Source: Sipunculus nudus (taxonomy: Eukaryota > Annelida > Sipuncula > Golfingiida > Sipunculidae). Taken from it: a stretch of 64,000 nucleotides of DNA. The position numbers and the translations under genes were made by a program. The notes below the pieces were generated by a model that had not been told where the DNA came from, did no database searches, and was given only the letters and a program-made list of their open reading frames with translations. Positions 41,801 to 51,900 of the stretch are shown one piece after another. Where the stretch lies: assembly GCA_026874595.1 (NCBI GenBank), contig CM049306.1, positions 49,627,519-49,691,518 of the forward strand, in the 5' to 3' direction. Position 1 is the first letter of the stretch, and each line of letters begins with the position of its first letter.

Positions 41801-44800
41801 AGGCACTCTCATTCGTGAGTGAAACTCACCCAATAAGCACAACCTTCCCATTAAGTCTGCAGAGCCCTGGGTGGGGACCGACTGTGAATAATCCCACTGC
41901 TTCAGCTGAAATTCAAACTCACAATCTCCAGGCTTTGATTCCTGTTGTCTACCCCTGAGTGACATAAGCCAGTAAAGTGCACCTTCCTCACTGAGGGGAA
42001 TGAGTACTGGTCATGGGTGCAGTGGAATGTAATATGAATAAACTTATTTGGGATAACTTTAAGATGAGTTTTTTTTAAATCATGTTTTCATGAATCACAA
42101 TCCTTGGAGTGCATATTCACTTGATTTCTAGATTTTTGCAAACATTTAATATTTAGAAAACAGGATTTGTAGGTCTTCAAATGTGCTGGTGATATACACA
42201 TCTCATGGTCTGCGAATTGCAGAAATGACAAAATTCTCCCTGTATGTGACATCCCCTGAACAAGAGTCATTTTAATCCTGTGTCACAATGGAATTATGCC
42301 AAGCATGTTTATTTATGTATCAATAGCTCTCACCTCCTCTTTAAGCAGACTAAAATCCACATCAGTAATGTCAGGCAGAGGAGGACAGATACCTGAAATA
42401 TGAAATACAGTGAAATACTACCTGGCATATAGAAACTAAAATTGTATGCAAGTATTGTCCTTGAAACTTAAAGGTGAAGCCTGAAATAGCCTTGGAAAAC
42501 TGAAGCTAAAACTACATATATGTAAGGTACTTAGAAATGTAAAAGTTGGCCCTGAAAATCATTCAAATTTACTTAATATTTGTTGTATAAACCCAATAGA
42601 AGCAATATCAAGCAAGACAGAATGTTCAGCAGGCACCTTTGTTTTCTGGATAGATGAATGATTTGGTCACATGCCAGCAAGTTGATAGGATTAAAAGGAC
42701 CTATTAAAACACCAGGTATGTTAAGTATACATGAAGTACAGAGCAAATATTTTGCATTAAAACTTGCTAATTCCTGTACACAAGTTGATAGAAATTTGCA
42801 CAGGGCATGTTCAATGGTGCTAAACATATACACAGTATGAAAGCCATATTGTAGCTGTATCAAACATCTTCACAAATCAAGACTTTTTAAGCTTCCAAGC
42901 AGTGTTTCTTTCACATTTTCCCCCATTGTTTATTGGAATTCTAGGGTTATGCAGTCTTATATGGTAAACAGACAAAAGTGGACTTTACTGTCTCACACCC
43001 AAAACCATAACAACACATAAAACATATGAATTAGAGATACTTAATCCATGTGCTGGGATAGTTTTTCTGAAACTTTTGTATTCAGCCAAATCAATTTATA
43101 GCATTAGATTATACACATAAATGCAAATACCTATGTACCTTTCATGACCCACTAGATGTGCTACATAATCCTGTGTGTTTAACATGAGTTACTGCAATGT
43201 ACTTTGTATACGACACTACTCTTATATTGAAACAACCTTTTTCATTTGGAAAAAATTTAATTTAAAACCATGAAAGCAATGTTGATCTAAAAAAGAGTGT
43301 CTTGGTTATAACATGAAAAACTTAAAATTTCAAAAATTTTCAGTAACTAATTTAATACTGTCTCATTTTTTTTAATTTCCATAGTGTTATTTAATTTTTA
43401 CCACATGTTGAACATATGTTGATAAAGTGTTGCACATGTAGTTACCTTTTTTAACTGAGGATTCAAATGACTGAAACATGGTAGCTAATCTGGCATAGTT
43501 GTACAAGACAAACACCCCTCCCTTCCTCTCCTGAAGTGCACTGGCTGACAGATCCTTCAGATTCAACTTCAGCTGCAATCAAACAGCAAGGAAAGGTGTT
43601 ACAATACATTGGTGTTTATTAAAGATAATCCAAATCTCAGGATTTTATAACTATCACATACATGTAATTTTGGTCATATCTCATGGCTTTTCCAGTTTCA
43701 TGGCTGGTCCTGTGTCATGGTTGGTCCAGTCTCATGGCTGGCCGTGTCTCACCGCTGGATATATATGGGGTCACCAAGCTATCAAATTTACATTTTCATT
43801 TCGAGGTAGAACTAAGGTTTATGTAATTTTAAAGATATTCATGAAAACATTCATTCTTTACGCCGTATATTGAACAAATTTCACAATTACTGTCTCCTGC
43901 TATTTTTTAAGTAACAGAATGAACTAGGTTCCTAATTAATGACCCACCTGTTGACGACAGGCTGTGGTTAACATTTCAAACTTGACTGCAGCCACTAACA
44001 AGCAATGTAGTGTGTTACTCCACTCCTCTCCTGTGAACAAGTAAAGTACAAGAAACTTGGAGAGAGAGGGCAAATGCAGTACTGGGACACTAGTCAAAAG
44101 TATACCATGAGTCATCTGGTCAACACTGTGATGATTCTGGATTGACACAACCTCTATAGTTTGGTTCTCAGGCACATTTTTCAGATATAAGTGGGGCAGG
44201 CGATATTTTATTTTTGACATTTTTTGTATGTTTTGAAAAATTTCATTTGATCAGGAAAAAGCATGAAAATAACAAAACTATTTTCCTTAACTGGTAACAG
44301 CACTAACAAAGGAAATCTGATCAAAATTGTATTATTTTATCTTCTTGAAAGATGAAACTCAAAATAAAATTTTTTTTGTGGGGAGTTAAAATTAACGCAG
44401 GTGGTGCTTAAGAACAACACCTTTTATTTTTTGGGGCCTAAAATCAATTAAATATCCCAGAAATAAGCTTCTTACAGGATAAGACCTTATGTTTTCAACT
44501 GAACATTTGCAACATAATCATTATTTGTCTATGACAGAGTATGTTACATAGTGACACATATTTCTTTAATATACATGCATTATTACCATTTATAGTGAGA
44601 TGACTATGGAGAAAATAATAAGAAAAGTATAGAAAAGCATGAGAAAAATACCTGTCAGCTGATCACCATGTTTTAACGTACATGCTTCTTCTACTTGTTT
44701 TTCCCTGGTTCTGACAAAAAGAAATGACATGTTGAAGAAAGAACGTTAAATGTAACAAATATTCTATAAATACTAACAGTAATTAAATAGTAATTTGTTT

Positions 44801-47800
44801 AAAAGGTATTTATCTTAAAGGTTTAATATATATTTTAAAGGAAACAAGGTTTCTACATATTTACATGCTCAAAAGAAAAACAAAATTTTTTATAGGTTTA
44901 ACTCACTAACCTAAAGAAATGCAAGACTGCAATATAACTATAAAAAAACAAAGAATGGAGATATATATATATATACAAGTAGTGTATGAATGCTGAACAA
45001 ATCTAATAGTGCTCTTTCAGTGGGATGCTAAGAGCTGGAACACAGAATAAATTAAGACAATGGTCAGTAAAACATTAACACTTGTTTTCATGCTGTCACA
45101 ATAGTCAGAATGATTGAATAGGTGTGAAAACATGTGTTAATGTGTAACTGACCATTTTTGTAATCTATTCTGTATATATACACACAATGAAAATACATTT
45201 TCATGCATATGATGCTTTAATTAGTTTATGAAGAATTGTGATACCGGGATCATTATGCAATTCTTTTTTTTAATTTATTATCACATTTCTATTACAGTTC
45301 AAGTGTCTTATATACCTGATGAAGTCTTGAACTGTGACTGCAGGGTCTTGTCCTGAGGAATCAATGTGTACCTGACCAAGAACTTGGTGGATCTGTTAAC
45401 AACATACCATGTATATTATAATAATTGTGAAACGTATAACCAATTAAAATGGTCAATTACTTATATCAATACTGTGACTCAACAATTTGTGAAGAGCCAA
45501 TATTGTGTTCTTGTATGTTTTTTTTAACAATATTTTTTTGGTGGAGGTAACTGCCTCCATTTTTTTTTAATGCTAACTTAACTGTGTATATGTGCTTCTG
45601 CAGAAATACGTTCAAGTTTTAGACTATGTGACAAGGCAGTTTGACATGCTTCTTCTCATTTCATATCCTGGCGTCAACCAGGCTCGGTGACTACTGCACC
45701 TGTGGGCCCTGGGTGCATAATCGTCCCAATTGTTGGGTCATACCACCGATGAACCCCCGAAAGGCGCACTCGTTTGTGAGTGAACCACGGCTGTTTGGCA
45801 CGGCCTTCCCATTAAGCCTGCAGAGCGCTCACCATAGGTGGGGGCGACTGTGAAAAATCTCACCACCTTGGCTGAGGTTCGAACTCACAATCTCCCGGCT
45901 TTGAGTCCTGTGCTCTACCCCTGAGCCACAGAAGCCGGTGTGTTCTTGTACGTTCCAAATTTTATGGACAAAGCAACCACAAGAGTACATAAAATGTTTG
46001 TTCAATTTCCTGTAACCTCTGACCTCATTAAATATGAGTAGATTGTGCACAAAATCAAACTCAGGTGAAATATTTTATTGAAAAATACAGTAGAACCTCC
46101 GAATTACGGACATTGACAGGTCCAGACATTTTGCCCGCAATAGAGAGGTGTCCTTAGGAGGGAGGTTATATATTTTGGGGCCTACTTTCAAGGGACCCCT
46201 GTTAGTGGCCTTAACTAGGAGGTGCCCTTATGACAGAGATGCCCGTAAGGAGAGGTTCAACTGTTTTCATATTGAGTTTCATCAAAACCTGTTCAGTTCC
46301 CTGTGGGACTTTTTTCCTTGTACCTTGCAACATAGTCACTAAGAAGAAAAATAAAAACAACATGTATGCTTAATGCAAGTCTAAATTTTGATTTTGATGT
46401 CACAGTTTGCACCAGCCAATGACATAAGGCCCAGTCTCTACTCTGGATGCTGTGCTCCCATCACATAACAAACCTGTGTATTATAGTTTACCTAAACTGA
46501 TAGAAGGGTTGCCCTGACCTGTTGTAAAGTGGTGCCATCTGTCTGGGTTAGTTTCAAAAGAAGATCAACTTGCTGCTGTGTGAACTCTTGCTCCTGTGTC
46601 ACCAGGTGCAAACAAATGCTGTCTGGTGCTTCCTGAAAATAAACAAACAAGGGCAGAAAATATAAACAACTATGTAAACACACAAATTTATTATTAATTT
46701 TAACATAAGCGATGCAAACATTCAGATCACTAGAGTATTGCATGTAGTGTAAGCATATATTGTGTGGACACTTAACCAATAACATAATTGAACAATACCT
46801 TGTTTTATTTGGAATCTTCTTTGTCCCCTGCATTCCAAGTATTTTATATGGAATGCTTTTTATGCATGACTCTTCCTATAATTTTACAAAAATGAAGCTT
46901 TTTTTCAATATTTCTTTGAATGATCACACAAGGATAGGGGCTGAAATATTGTTGGCTGGTGGCTATATTCAGACACAAAACAAGGTCATGCATATTATAT
47001 ATGAATCATCTTATACAAGCAAGTGAGAGTTCATATCGAGCCTGGGTCACACCTTACCTTAAGGACTTGGTATATGGCTGATATCTGTCTAACTTCTGGG
47101 CAGTCTGCATCAACTTAAGTATTGGGAAAAGAAAAAAAAAATTCACATTATCTCATATCATTTCAATAAAATATCATTTCAACAAGACCTGACAAGGTTC
47201 TACAAAGACTTGCATATGGTACCACCCTACTTTCTTGTATTTACTTTGATAATATTTTATTTAGATTAACTTTGAATTCAATTTGAACATACAAAACTTA
47301 AGTCCATACTAGCATAAGTCATCTATCAGTTTTTGCCATAGATAATGAAAAATATTTCTGTCCAGTATGTTACAACGGCAAAATATTATGTTGACTCTGG
47401 TAAACCAAGAATGAAATATTTGATTCAATAAATTTTGTAATTTTCTGGACATCTTTCTATGAAGTGAGGGCACAGGTTGGCATCTTTCAAGTGATAATGT
47501 ACCTTAAAATATATATGGTATAAAGTACTATCAAAACATGTCCTTGACCTAAAGGAATGACTATTTTCTTGGATATTACTTATCTGTTTCACTGAAACTT
47601 TTTGCAAGCTATGGTGCTAGATTCCTTAAAAATAATGAACATCAGGCTGAGTTAATGACAGGTACTTATTCAAAATAAATAAACTAGACCCTGTCATATT
47701 TTAGGGGTGGAGGAAACTGCCTAAATTTTTAATGCTTTCTTAACTGAACTCAGTCTGTAAGACTGGCCCAGTTGATATTTGGGTTAAAACATGATTTATC

Positions 47801-50800
47801 CCACTAACAGAGTCTTCAATCTTTGCTGTGTCGCAAAGTTTATAAATGGTATTCCCACCTCACTGCAAATTGTATAACTAAAGTACGGCCCTCTAGCTGA
47901 CTATTTCCTCAACTGGTAAACTCCAGTGAATATGGGACAGTCAGTGTCACACATCACTGCTTCTCTGAGCCAAGGCCTTTTCCAGTGACATCATCAGAGG
48001 TCTTTCCCGGAATCTTTTTCAAAACCAACATGGTTAATTTAGTCATCGCCTATTCTTGGCTTTCAGTTGGCTACATATTTTCCCATTTACTCAGTCTTAA
48101 TATTTTTAGGCTGTCGCTTATGTTGAGTTTGGCGAGACTTTAAAACACTATAACCTCAGCCTCAGTTGTAACGTTTATCAGACCACCACTCTTCAAAGTT
48201 TAAACATAATGTAGGCCTAACATACTCTGGCTCAGCCAATCAGCACGAGATATTCAGGTGCACACCAGACGAGCACAGTAAAAATGTACCGGTTGACTGA
48301 AACAATCTTGATTTGCGAGTGGCAATTTGGCAGTTCATACACGGGTTCATACAAATGATGCCAGCTTCTCCTGTATTCTAGGCAGAGGGGATTCTACTAG
48401 ACCTGTCAGTACAAAATTGTTGAATATGCACTTACATTTGACCCATGGACCGTAATATTTGTTCAGCAGAGATATATCAGTGTGGACTACCTGAGTACAT
48501 AATTACAGTGCAAATGTTACAAAGCAGGTCTAGATGTGGGACGGCAGTTGCCATTCCAATAGCAACGATGCCATTCACATGAGGTGTGACAGTCTGATAT
48601 GCAAATGGGGGTGGATGGGGGGGGGGGGGAATCATTAGGTCCTAAAAGAGCCTTGTGATGCCTTTATATGAAAATATCAGGGATTAACCATATAGACTTT
48701 ACAGGGCTTTAGTGATAAGAGCTTGCACTGAGTTAAGTCTATCAGTACATGGAATCCTGTTTTATTTAAGCATTTTAGTAATAATCACAAACACTATTGC
48801 CCAGGCAGGGCTATCAGTCTGTATGTACATCTGCAGACTTCCATTCAGCTTTGGGATGGGGTTCAGCTCTACAAAAAACAATATGAAGTTACCATTCAGA
48901 CAGTAAATGATGGTGATATTTGACAATTACCTTTTACATACTTGAGGTTGGCATCATAGCCGTCTTTACCAGATTTAAGATTGTGCTCCTCAATATACCT
49001 GGCCAGATCTACAAGTAGTTCAGTAGACGAGCATCGGGTTCCGTCTTCACTGCCGTCTGATATCGTCTGATCACCTATTGCTGTGTCTGTTGTTCTGGCT
49101 TTAATATCACATTCTTTTTGGTCATTATCTTTTACATTTGGCACTGAATTATCATTGACACTTTTACTTTCCTCAATGTCAGTTTTTAATATGTTACACT
49201 TTTTTTTCACTGTAAAACCTTCATCCAGTGTCCTTGAACCTTGATCCAAATCTTGAACGTCAGTATTTAAACTTTTGCGTTTTCTGTTATTTTCACCAAA
49301 AGCAGGCTCTTCTGAATTTTCTATCTCTGTGCAGTACTGAGAACTTTTTAAAATATTAAATTTTTCCTCGGCTGTTTTTTGGTGTTTACTACATGTTGTT
49401 GCCATGGTTACACTAAGCTTGTTAAGTAGCTCCTGGCAGTCTTTGGTTATGTTGTACAATACTGGTTTTATGGTCATCCTGAAAAGAGCAAAAAAATATA
49501 GAAATCATAAAATAATGTATATTTTCAATGTATTATTCTGAATCTTCATTAAATTTTACAAATGATGTGATTAAAATTACATTTATTTTGTTTACAACTT
49601 GTGTAAGCAGATAACAGGTGTAGATCAAGTCATCTAGCAAAAATATACACAAATACTACGTAACAAATTAATTGTTTCAAGATATTTATCCAATATCTAA
49701 TTGAACTGAATTTAATGACTATTTCTCTCTCTCTCTCATGTGTTACAAAGTAACCATCATTAAACATTATTAAACAGCAGGAGCAAGAATATTTGATATT
49801 TTTCTTACACTTACATCAGTCAGATGTTACAGACTCCCCATCCACAGTGCCAATCAATGCTAATGCATTCAAGATCAAATATTACCATTCTTAATCACTG
49901 AATATTTTCTATTAGCACTTTAACCAATAACATTGGAAAACAACTTTATCACATTCTTGCAACTGACAACAGTCTTTAAATTATTTAATTTTATTATGTG
50001 AAAAATATCATCATTAAATCTTTACATACCCATTAGCCATGAGAGCTAGTGTCACATGTTCCTGCACGACGCAACCCCTCAACCATCCAAGACCTCTAAC
50101 ACCACCTGGTGAGTCAGCTAAGAAACTGCAGTTGACAATAACATTCTTCCTTTTACATCCTTTGTCACTTTTTTCTGTCCCTGCTCCACACACAGGACCC
50201 ATCTTTGTTCCATAATCCTCACCAAAGCTGGTTACATGGTTCAGGACTGAATGAAATACTGTAGTCCTGTCAAGAAACACATACAAATATCCGTCTGATC
50301 CTAGAGTGCATTGCTGGACTGGCAGATGCTGTTCTCTTGTTTTCTTAAGTAACAGTTCAGGCACATGGTCAACCTGAAAAGTTTAAATAAAACATGAAAG
50401 CAATGGCTGCACACTGGAAAAATTGCCATAATGTCATAATGGGTCAATGGCCAAGGGAGTCAAATATGACAAATCATTTAATATGAGATTTCACACCCAT
50501 CACCTTATTAAATATGCTTGGATGTTGCCCATAATGGACCACTGGTGAGATAATCTGTTGGTAAGTAGTTATGGTAAGTATCGTGAAAATCCATTAAAGC
50601 CCTGTTAAGTTATCGTGGCAACACTAAAAGTTAATGGACGGATGGTGGGTATACCATAATACTCCTGTCATATGACAGGTGTATAAAAGTACTGATGATT
50701 GATTATTAGTTGATTATTTTACAGACCATCTTTATGACCATGAACTATGCAGTATAGAATTATAACTTAAATTTTGACAGAGTAAATTCATTTTAACTTG

Positions 50801-51880
50801 TACATCATGCTGATAGGTCAAGGTAATCGCCAAGTTATTGACACTTATTTGTTGCACATGTTAAGTGTTAAGGCCATTGGCTGCTTTGTACCTTATATCT
50901 CTAATAGAATAAGAATAATATATAAGAATGTCTTCTTTAGATGTGCATACATAATTGTTTGTGATAGATTACGCAAAAATGTAAACAATTTAATCAGTTT
51001 TTGATAGAAAATAACCAATCATAGATATAATCAATACCTGGTTAATTGGCATACCACTAGTATTTTATTCATGTAGACATGAATGAAGCAAGTGTGCACA
51101 CTATACCAAAAATACAATATATATTCATAGGCATACCTAGCGAGGGATGAACTGAAAAAAGTTTTACTTTTTCAGGGCATACACTCATATTCAGGCCATT
51201 CTCCAACCAGTGCCATGCTTCCTTTACTGTTCTGAAGAATCTTATGTAAGAATGAAAGAACCGTCTCCTTTGCCATATATGTGCATTTCTATAATTATCT
51301 TATAATCCTTTTGAGAAAACACAGACACAGTTATTTCTTTTGAACTTCTGAAAAATGTCTTATTGAGTATGTCTACAAGTGTGTGCATCTTGGCTAAAGA
51401 CCTTTTAAATGGGAATCATGATCATTTTTGTAAAACTTGGTATAATTTTCACCTGTTGCACTCATATAATTATTTAAGTAACAGTTTCTTTACATAATTG
51501 ACATTATTATTTTACATACTTATGTGGATCATTGTGCTCATATGGAAATGAGGGCAATGTAGAAAATTTTCATGGCAAATTCCTTCCGCCCCCCCCCCCC
51601 CCTTGAAAAATTTTCTTCTGTACACCTATGTATATATCATTAATAAGAAAAATTATATCCAAGTACATACCTCTTCTGCTGCCTGTGACTTGTTATTTTT
51701 ACACTTCTGTAACATCAACACCTGGAAATCTCCATCTTTAAAAACACGGTTCCTCTTGATGACTTTAACCTTGGCATGCCCTTGTAGGCTCAAATTGGAT
51801 AAAGCCTCAACTGTTGCCCCACTGAGGCCTTCATCAGTAAGATAGCTCAAAGACATCCATTGATCATCCATTTTCAACAT
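38768..51880 (-). CDS. DALRD3: DALRD3, tRNA-binding partner of the METTL2 m3C methyltransferase
   Basis: Thirteen coding exons on the minus strand give a continuous 658-residue frame: 51880-51671, 50373-50030, 49478-48931, 47113-47058, 46632-46519, 45392-45316, 44710-44652, 44030-43948, 43572-43446, 42392-42334, 41403-41293, 39493-39425, 38887-38768. All junctions are GT-AG and phase-consistent. The C-terminal ~160 residues are the DALR anticodon-binding domain shared with arginyl-tRNA synthetase, with strong family signatures: AAVKFEMLTTA, VLYNYARLATMFQSFE, FSLLKEEEWGLLFNYIW, FNFSSYYSRVHVL and EPRPHL. In mammals DALRD3 binds arginine tRNAs and enables METTL2 to form 3-methylcytidine at position 32; that role is known for the family and inferred here. 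The protein is about 115 residues longer than the human one, mainly through a charged insertion in exon 3. A CAG acceptor 20 bp before the ATG indicates a non-coding first exon further upstream. Confidence 0.95.
39425..39493 (-). CDS. DALRD3: DALRD3 exon 12
   Basis: 23 codons, VCQFLTSLAFNFSSYYSRVH then VLT, between a CTTTCCAG acceptor and a GTAAGT donor; both phases 0. The aromatic FSSYY and RVHVL match the family core. Confidence 0.95.
39940..40600 (+). repeat. Tandem array, ~145 bp monomers with DR0/DR1 half-sites
   Basis: TGACCTTGACCTTTGACCT or a one-base variant lies at 40012-40030, 40157-40175, 40303-40321 and 40447-40465 (spacing 145, 146, 144). Alternate monomers form a ~290 bp unit marked by GAGTTATCATC near 39970, 40262 and 40550. 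Three nuclear-receptor half-sites in direct repeat per monomer. Intron 11 of DALRD3. Confidence 0.92.
40740..40985. repeat. Two-copy ~159 bp repeat with GGTGGCRYCACYA
   Basis: GATGGCACCACCAGTCTTCAGGAACTGA at about 40770 and GGTGGCGTCACTAATGTCTG at about 40932 mark two decayed monomers resembling the GGCGCCACC family at 16.5 and 60.7 kb. Confidence 0.5.
41030..41270 (-). repeat. Minus-strand copy of the AGCTGACTGAAAGTCA repeat
   Basis: Read on the minus strand it begins TTTTAGCTCAGCTGACTGAA and continues through TTCCTTGGAAACCTG-like and GGGGCTTGTCAGTACCCC segments shared with the 59208 copy. It starts 23 bp after the exon 11 donor, so the open frame crossing the donor is part repeat. Confidence 0.75.
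41293..41403 (-). CDS. DALRD3: DALRD3 exon 11
   Basis: 37 codons, EEWGLLFNYIWNYPDLVESI ... RVNLHTNK, acceptor TTTTTTTCAG, donor AAG|GTTAGT, phases 0-0. EEWGLLFNYIWNYPDL is a hallmark of the DALRD3 DALR domain. Confidence 0.96.
41569..41973 (-). mobile_element. SINE with 13 bp target-site duplication
   Basis: Minus-orientation element flanked by AAAGTGCACCTTC at 41556-41568 and 41974-41986. Its 5' end is tRNA-like (CTGGCTTATGTCACTCAGGGG on the minus strand) and its 3' end carries a GGAGRTAATCACCTCC near-palindrome followed by an A-rich tail. Same family as 45520 and 23683. Intron 10 of DALRD3. Confidence 0.88.
42334..42392 (-). CDS. DALRD3: DALRD3 exon 10
   Basis: Phase 1 in, 0 out. Reads GICPPLPDITDVDFSLLKEE; acceptor ATATTTCAG, donor GAG|GTGAGA. 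DVDFSLLKEE leads straight into EEWGLLF of exon 11. Confidence 0.95.
43446..43572 (-). CDS. DALRD3: DALRD3 exon 9
   Basis: Acceptor GATTGCAG, donor AAAAAG|GTAACT; phases 0-1. Contains GGVFVLYNYARLATMFQSFE, the start of the DALR domain and the most conserved stretch of the protein. Confidence 0.96.
43675..43760. repeat. Short minisatellite (TCATGGCTGGTCCNGT)
   Basis: About five imperfect ~16 bp units (TCATGGCTTTTCCAGT, TCATGGCTGGTCCTGT, TCATGGTTGGTCCAGT, TCATGGCTGGCCGTGT) in DALRD3 intron 8. Confidence 0.8.
43948..44030 (-). CDS. DALRD3: DALRD3 exon 8
   Basis: Phase 1 in, 0 out. Reads EEWSNTLHCLLVAAVKFEML then TTACRQQ; acceptor TTGTTCACAG, donor CAG|GTGGGT. VAAVKFEMLTTA is a family signature. 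The longer open frame upstream is intronic. Confidence 0.95.
44652..44710 (-). CDS. DALRD3: DALRD3 exon 7
   Basis: Phase 2 in, 1 out. Reads RTREKQVEEACTLKHGDQLT; acceptor TTTTTGTCAG, donor ACAG|GTATTT. TLKHGD aligns with ALKHGG of the vertebrate protein. Confidence 0.94.
45316..45392 (-). CDS. DALRD3: DALRD3 exon 6
   Basis: Phase 0 in, 2 out. Reads IHQVLGQVHIDSSGQDPAVT then VQDFIR; acceptor TTGTTAACAG, donor ATCAG|GTATAT. LGQVHI corresponds to the ICGPVKV region upstream of the DALR domain. Confidence 0.93.
45520..45939 (-). mobile_element. Full-length SINE with 15 bp target-site duplication
   Basis: Minus-orientation element flanked by GTGTTCTTGTATGTT (45505-45519) and GTGTTCTTGTACGTT (45940-45954). 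Read on the minus strand, the 5' head is tRNA-like with an A box (TGTGGCTCAGGGGTAGAGC, 45930-45912) and a B box (GTGAGTTCGAACCTC, 45888-45874). Then comes a ~250 bp body, a 3' near-palindrome TGGAGG...CCTCCA, and an A-rich tail. Single-mismatch TSD and intact pol III boxes suggest a fairly young insertion. Intron 5 of DALRD3. Confidence 0.93.
46013..46045 (+). repeat. Single unit of the DR1 repeat
   Basis: TAACCTCTGACCTCATTAAATATG matches, with one base change in the first half-site, the repeat unit of the 15.25-15.95 kb array. Confidence 0.6.
46088..46263. repeat. MITE with CAGTAGAACCTC ends
   Basis: CAGTAGAACCTC at the left and GAGGTTCAACTG at the right form 12 bp inverted ends with one mismatch. 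About 176 bp, in intron 5 of DALRD3. Confidence 0.8.
46519..46632 (-). CDS. DALRD3: DALRD3 exon 5
   Basis: 38 codons, phases 0-0. Reads EAPDSICLHLVTQEQEFTQQ then QVDLLLKLTQTDGTTLQQ; acceptor TTATTTTCAG, donor CAACAG|GTCAGG. The frame stays open past the donor to a TAG, but homology resumes only in exon 6. QEFTQQQVDLL matches EEFQQQKLDLL. Confidence 0.93.
47058..47113 (-). CDS. DALRD3: DALRD3 exon 4
   Basis: Short 56 bp exon, phase 1 in, 0 out. Reads VDADCPEVRQISAIYQVLK; acceptor AATACTTAAG (weak), donor CTTAAG|GTAAGG. Placement rests on phase fit and on aligning between the YDANLKYVK and EAPDSICLHL blocks. Confidence 0.85.
47700..47765 (-). repeat. SINE 3'-end fragment
   Basis: GGGGTGGAGGAAACTGCCTAAATTTTTAATGCT on the plus strand matches the 3' end of the SINE family at 45539-45590. 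Truncated and decayed. Confidence 0.6.
48610..48629. repeat. Poly-G tract
   Basis: GGATGGGGGGGGGGGG run of about 12 G residues in DALRD3 intron 3. Confidence 0.9.
48931..49478 (-). CDS. DALRD3: DALRD3 exon 3 (with lineage-specific charged insertion)
   Basis: Phase 2 in, 1 out; acceptor CTCTTTTCAG, donor AAAAG|GTAATT. The first residues (MTIKPVLYNI) and the last (LLVDLARYIEEHN ... DGYDANLKYVK) align with the vertebrate protein. The middle ~115 residues are a low-complexity, Asp/Ser/Lys/Thr-rich insertion with basic patches NRKRKS and VKKKC, likely disordered; NRKRKS could act as a nuclear signal. Confidence 0.93.
50030..50373 (-). CDS. DALRD3: DALRD3 exon 2
   Basis: Phase 0 in, 2 out; acceptor AAACTTTTCAG, donor AATGG|GTATGT. 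Reads VDHVPELLLKKTREQHLPV ... GGVRGLGWLRGCVVQEHVTL and ALMANG. VPELL, DRTTVFHSVL and the final HVTLALMANG match VPEHLL, QRSAVFERVL and DHLARALRAHG. Confidence 0.94.
50480..50695 (+). repeat. Repeat end with perfect 16 bp palindrome (Helitron-like 3' end)
   Basis: Decayed copy of the right part of the 15.25-15.95 kb repeat (TTAAATATGC, TTGCCCATAAT, GGTAAGTAGTTATGGTAAGT, GGATGGTGGGTATACC). It ends in the perfect palindrome CCTGTCATATGACAGG (50664-50679) followed by TGTATAAAA. A terminal hairpin a few bases from the end is typical of Helitron-related elements. Confidence 0.65.
51588..51603. repeat. Poly-C tract
   Basis: GCCCCCCCCCCCCCC run of about 14 C, 68 bp after the exon 1 donor of DALRD3. 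Confidence 0.9.
51671..51880 (-). CDS. DALRD3: DALRD3 exon with start codon (coding exon 1)
   Basis: ATG at 51880 (MLKMDDQW) with a second in-frame ATG at 51871. Reads to SQAAEE and a GAG|GTATGT donor, phase 0. KVKVIKRNRVFKDGDFQVLM occupies the place of IKETRTRHLRSRDFL in the vertebrate protein. An acceptor AAATATTTCAG ends at 51901, so the exon begins with ~20 bp of 5' UTR and is not the transcript's first exon. Confidence 0.92.
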
Positions 51881-51900
51881 ACATCTGTATATACTGGATC

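Noticed and set aside
43936-44220. Extended start for DALRD3 exon 8
   Set aside because: The open frame continues upstream, but the TTGTTCACAG acceptor at 44031 restores phase with exon 7 and the alignment with the vertebrate protein.
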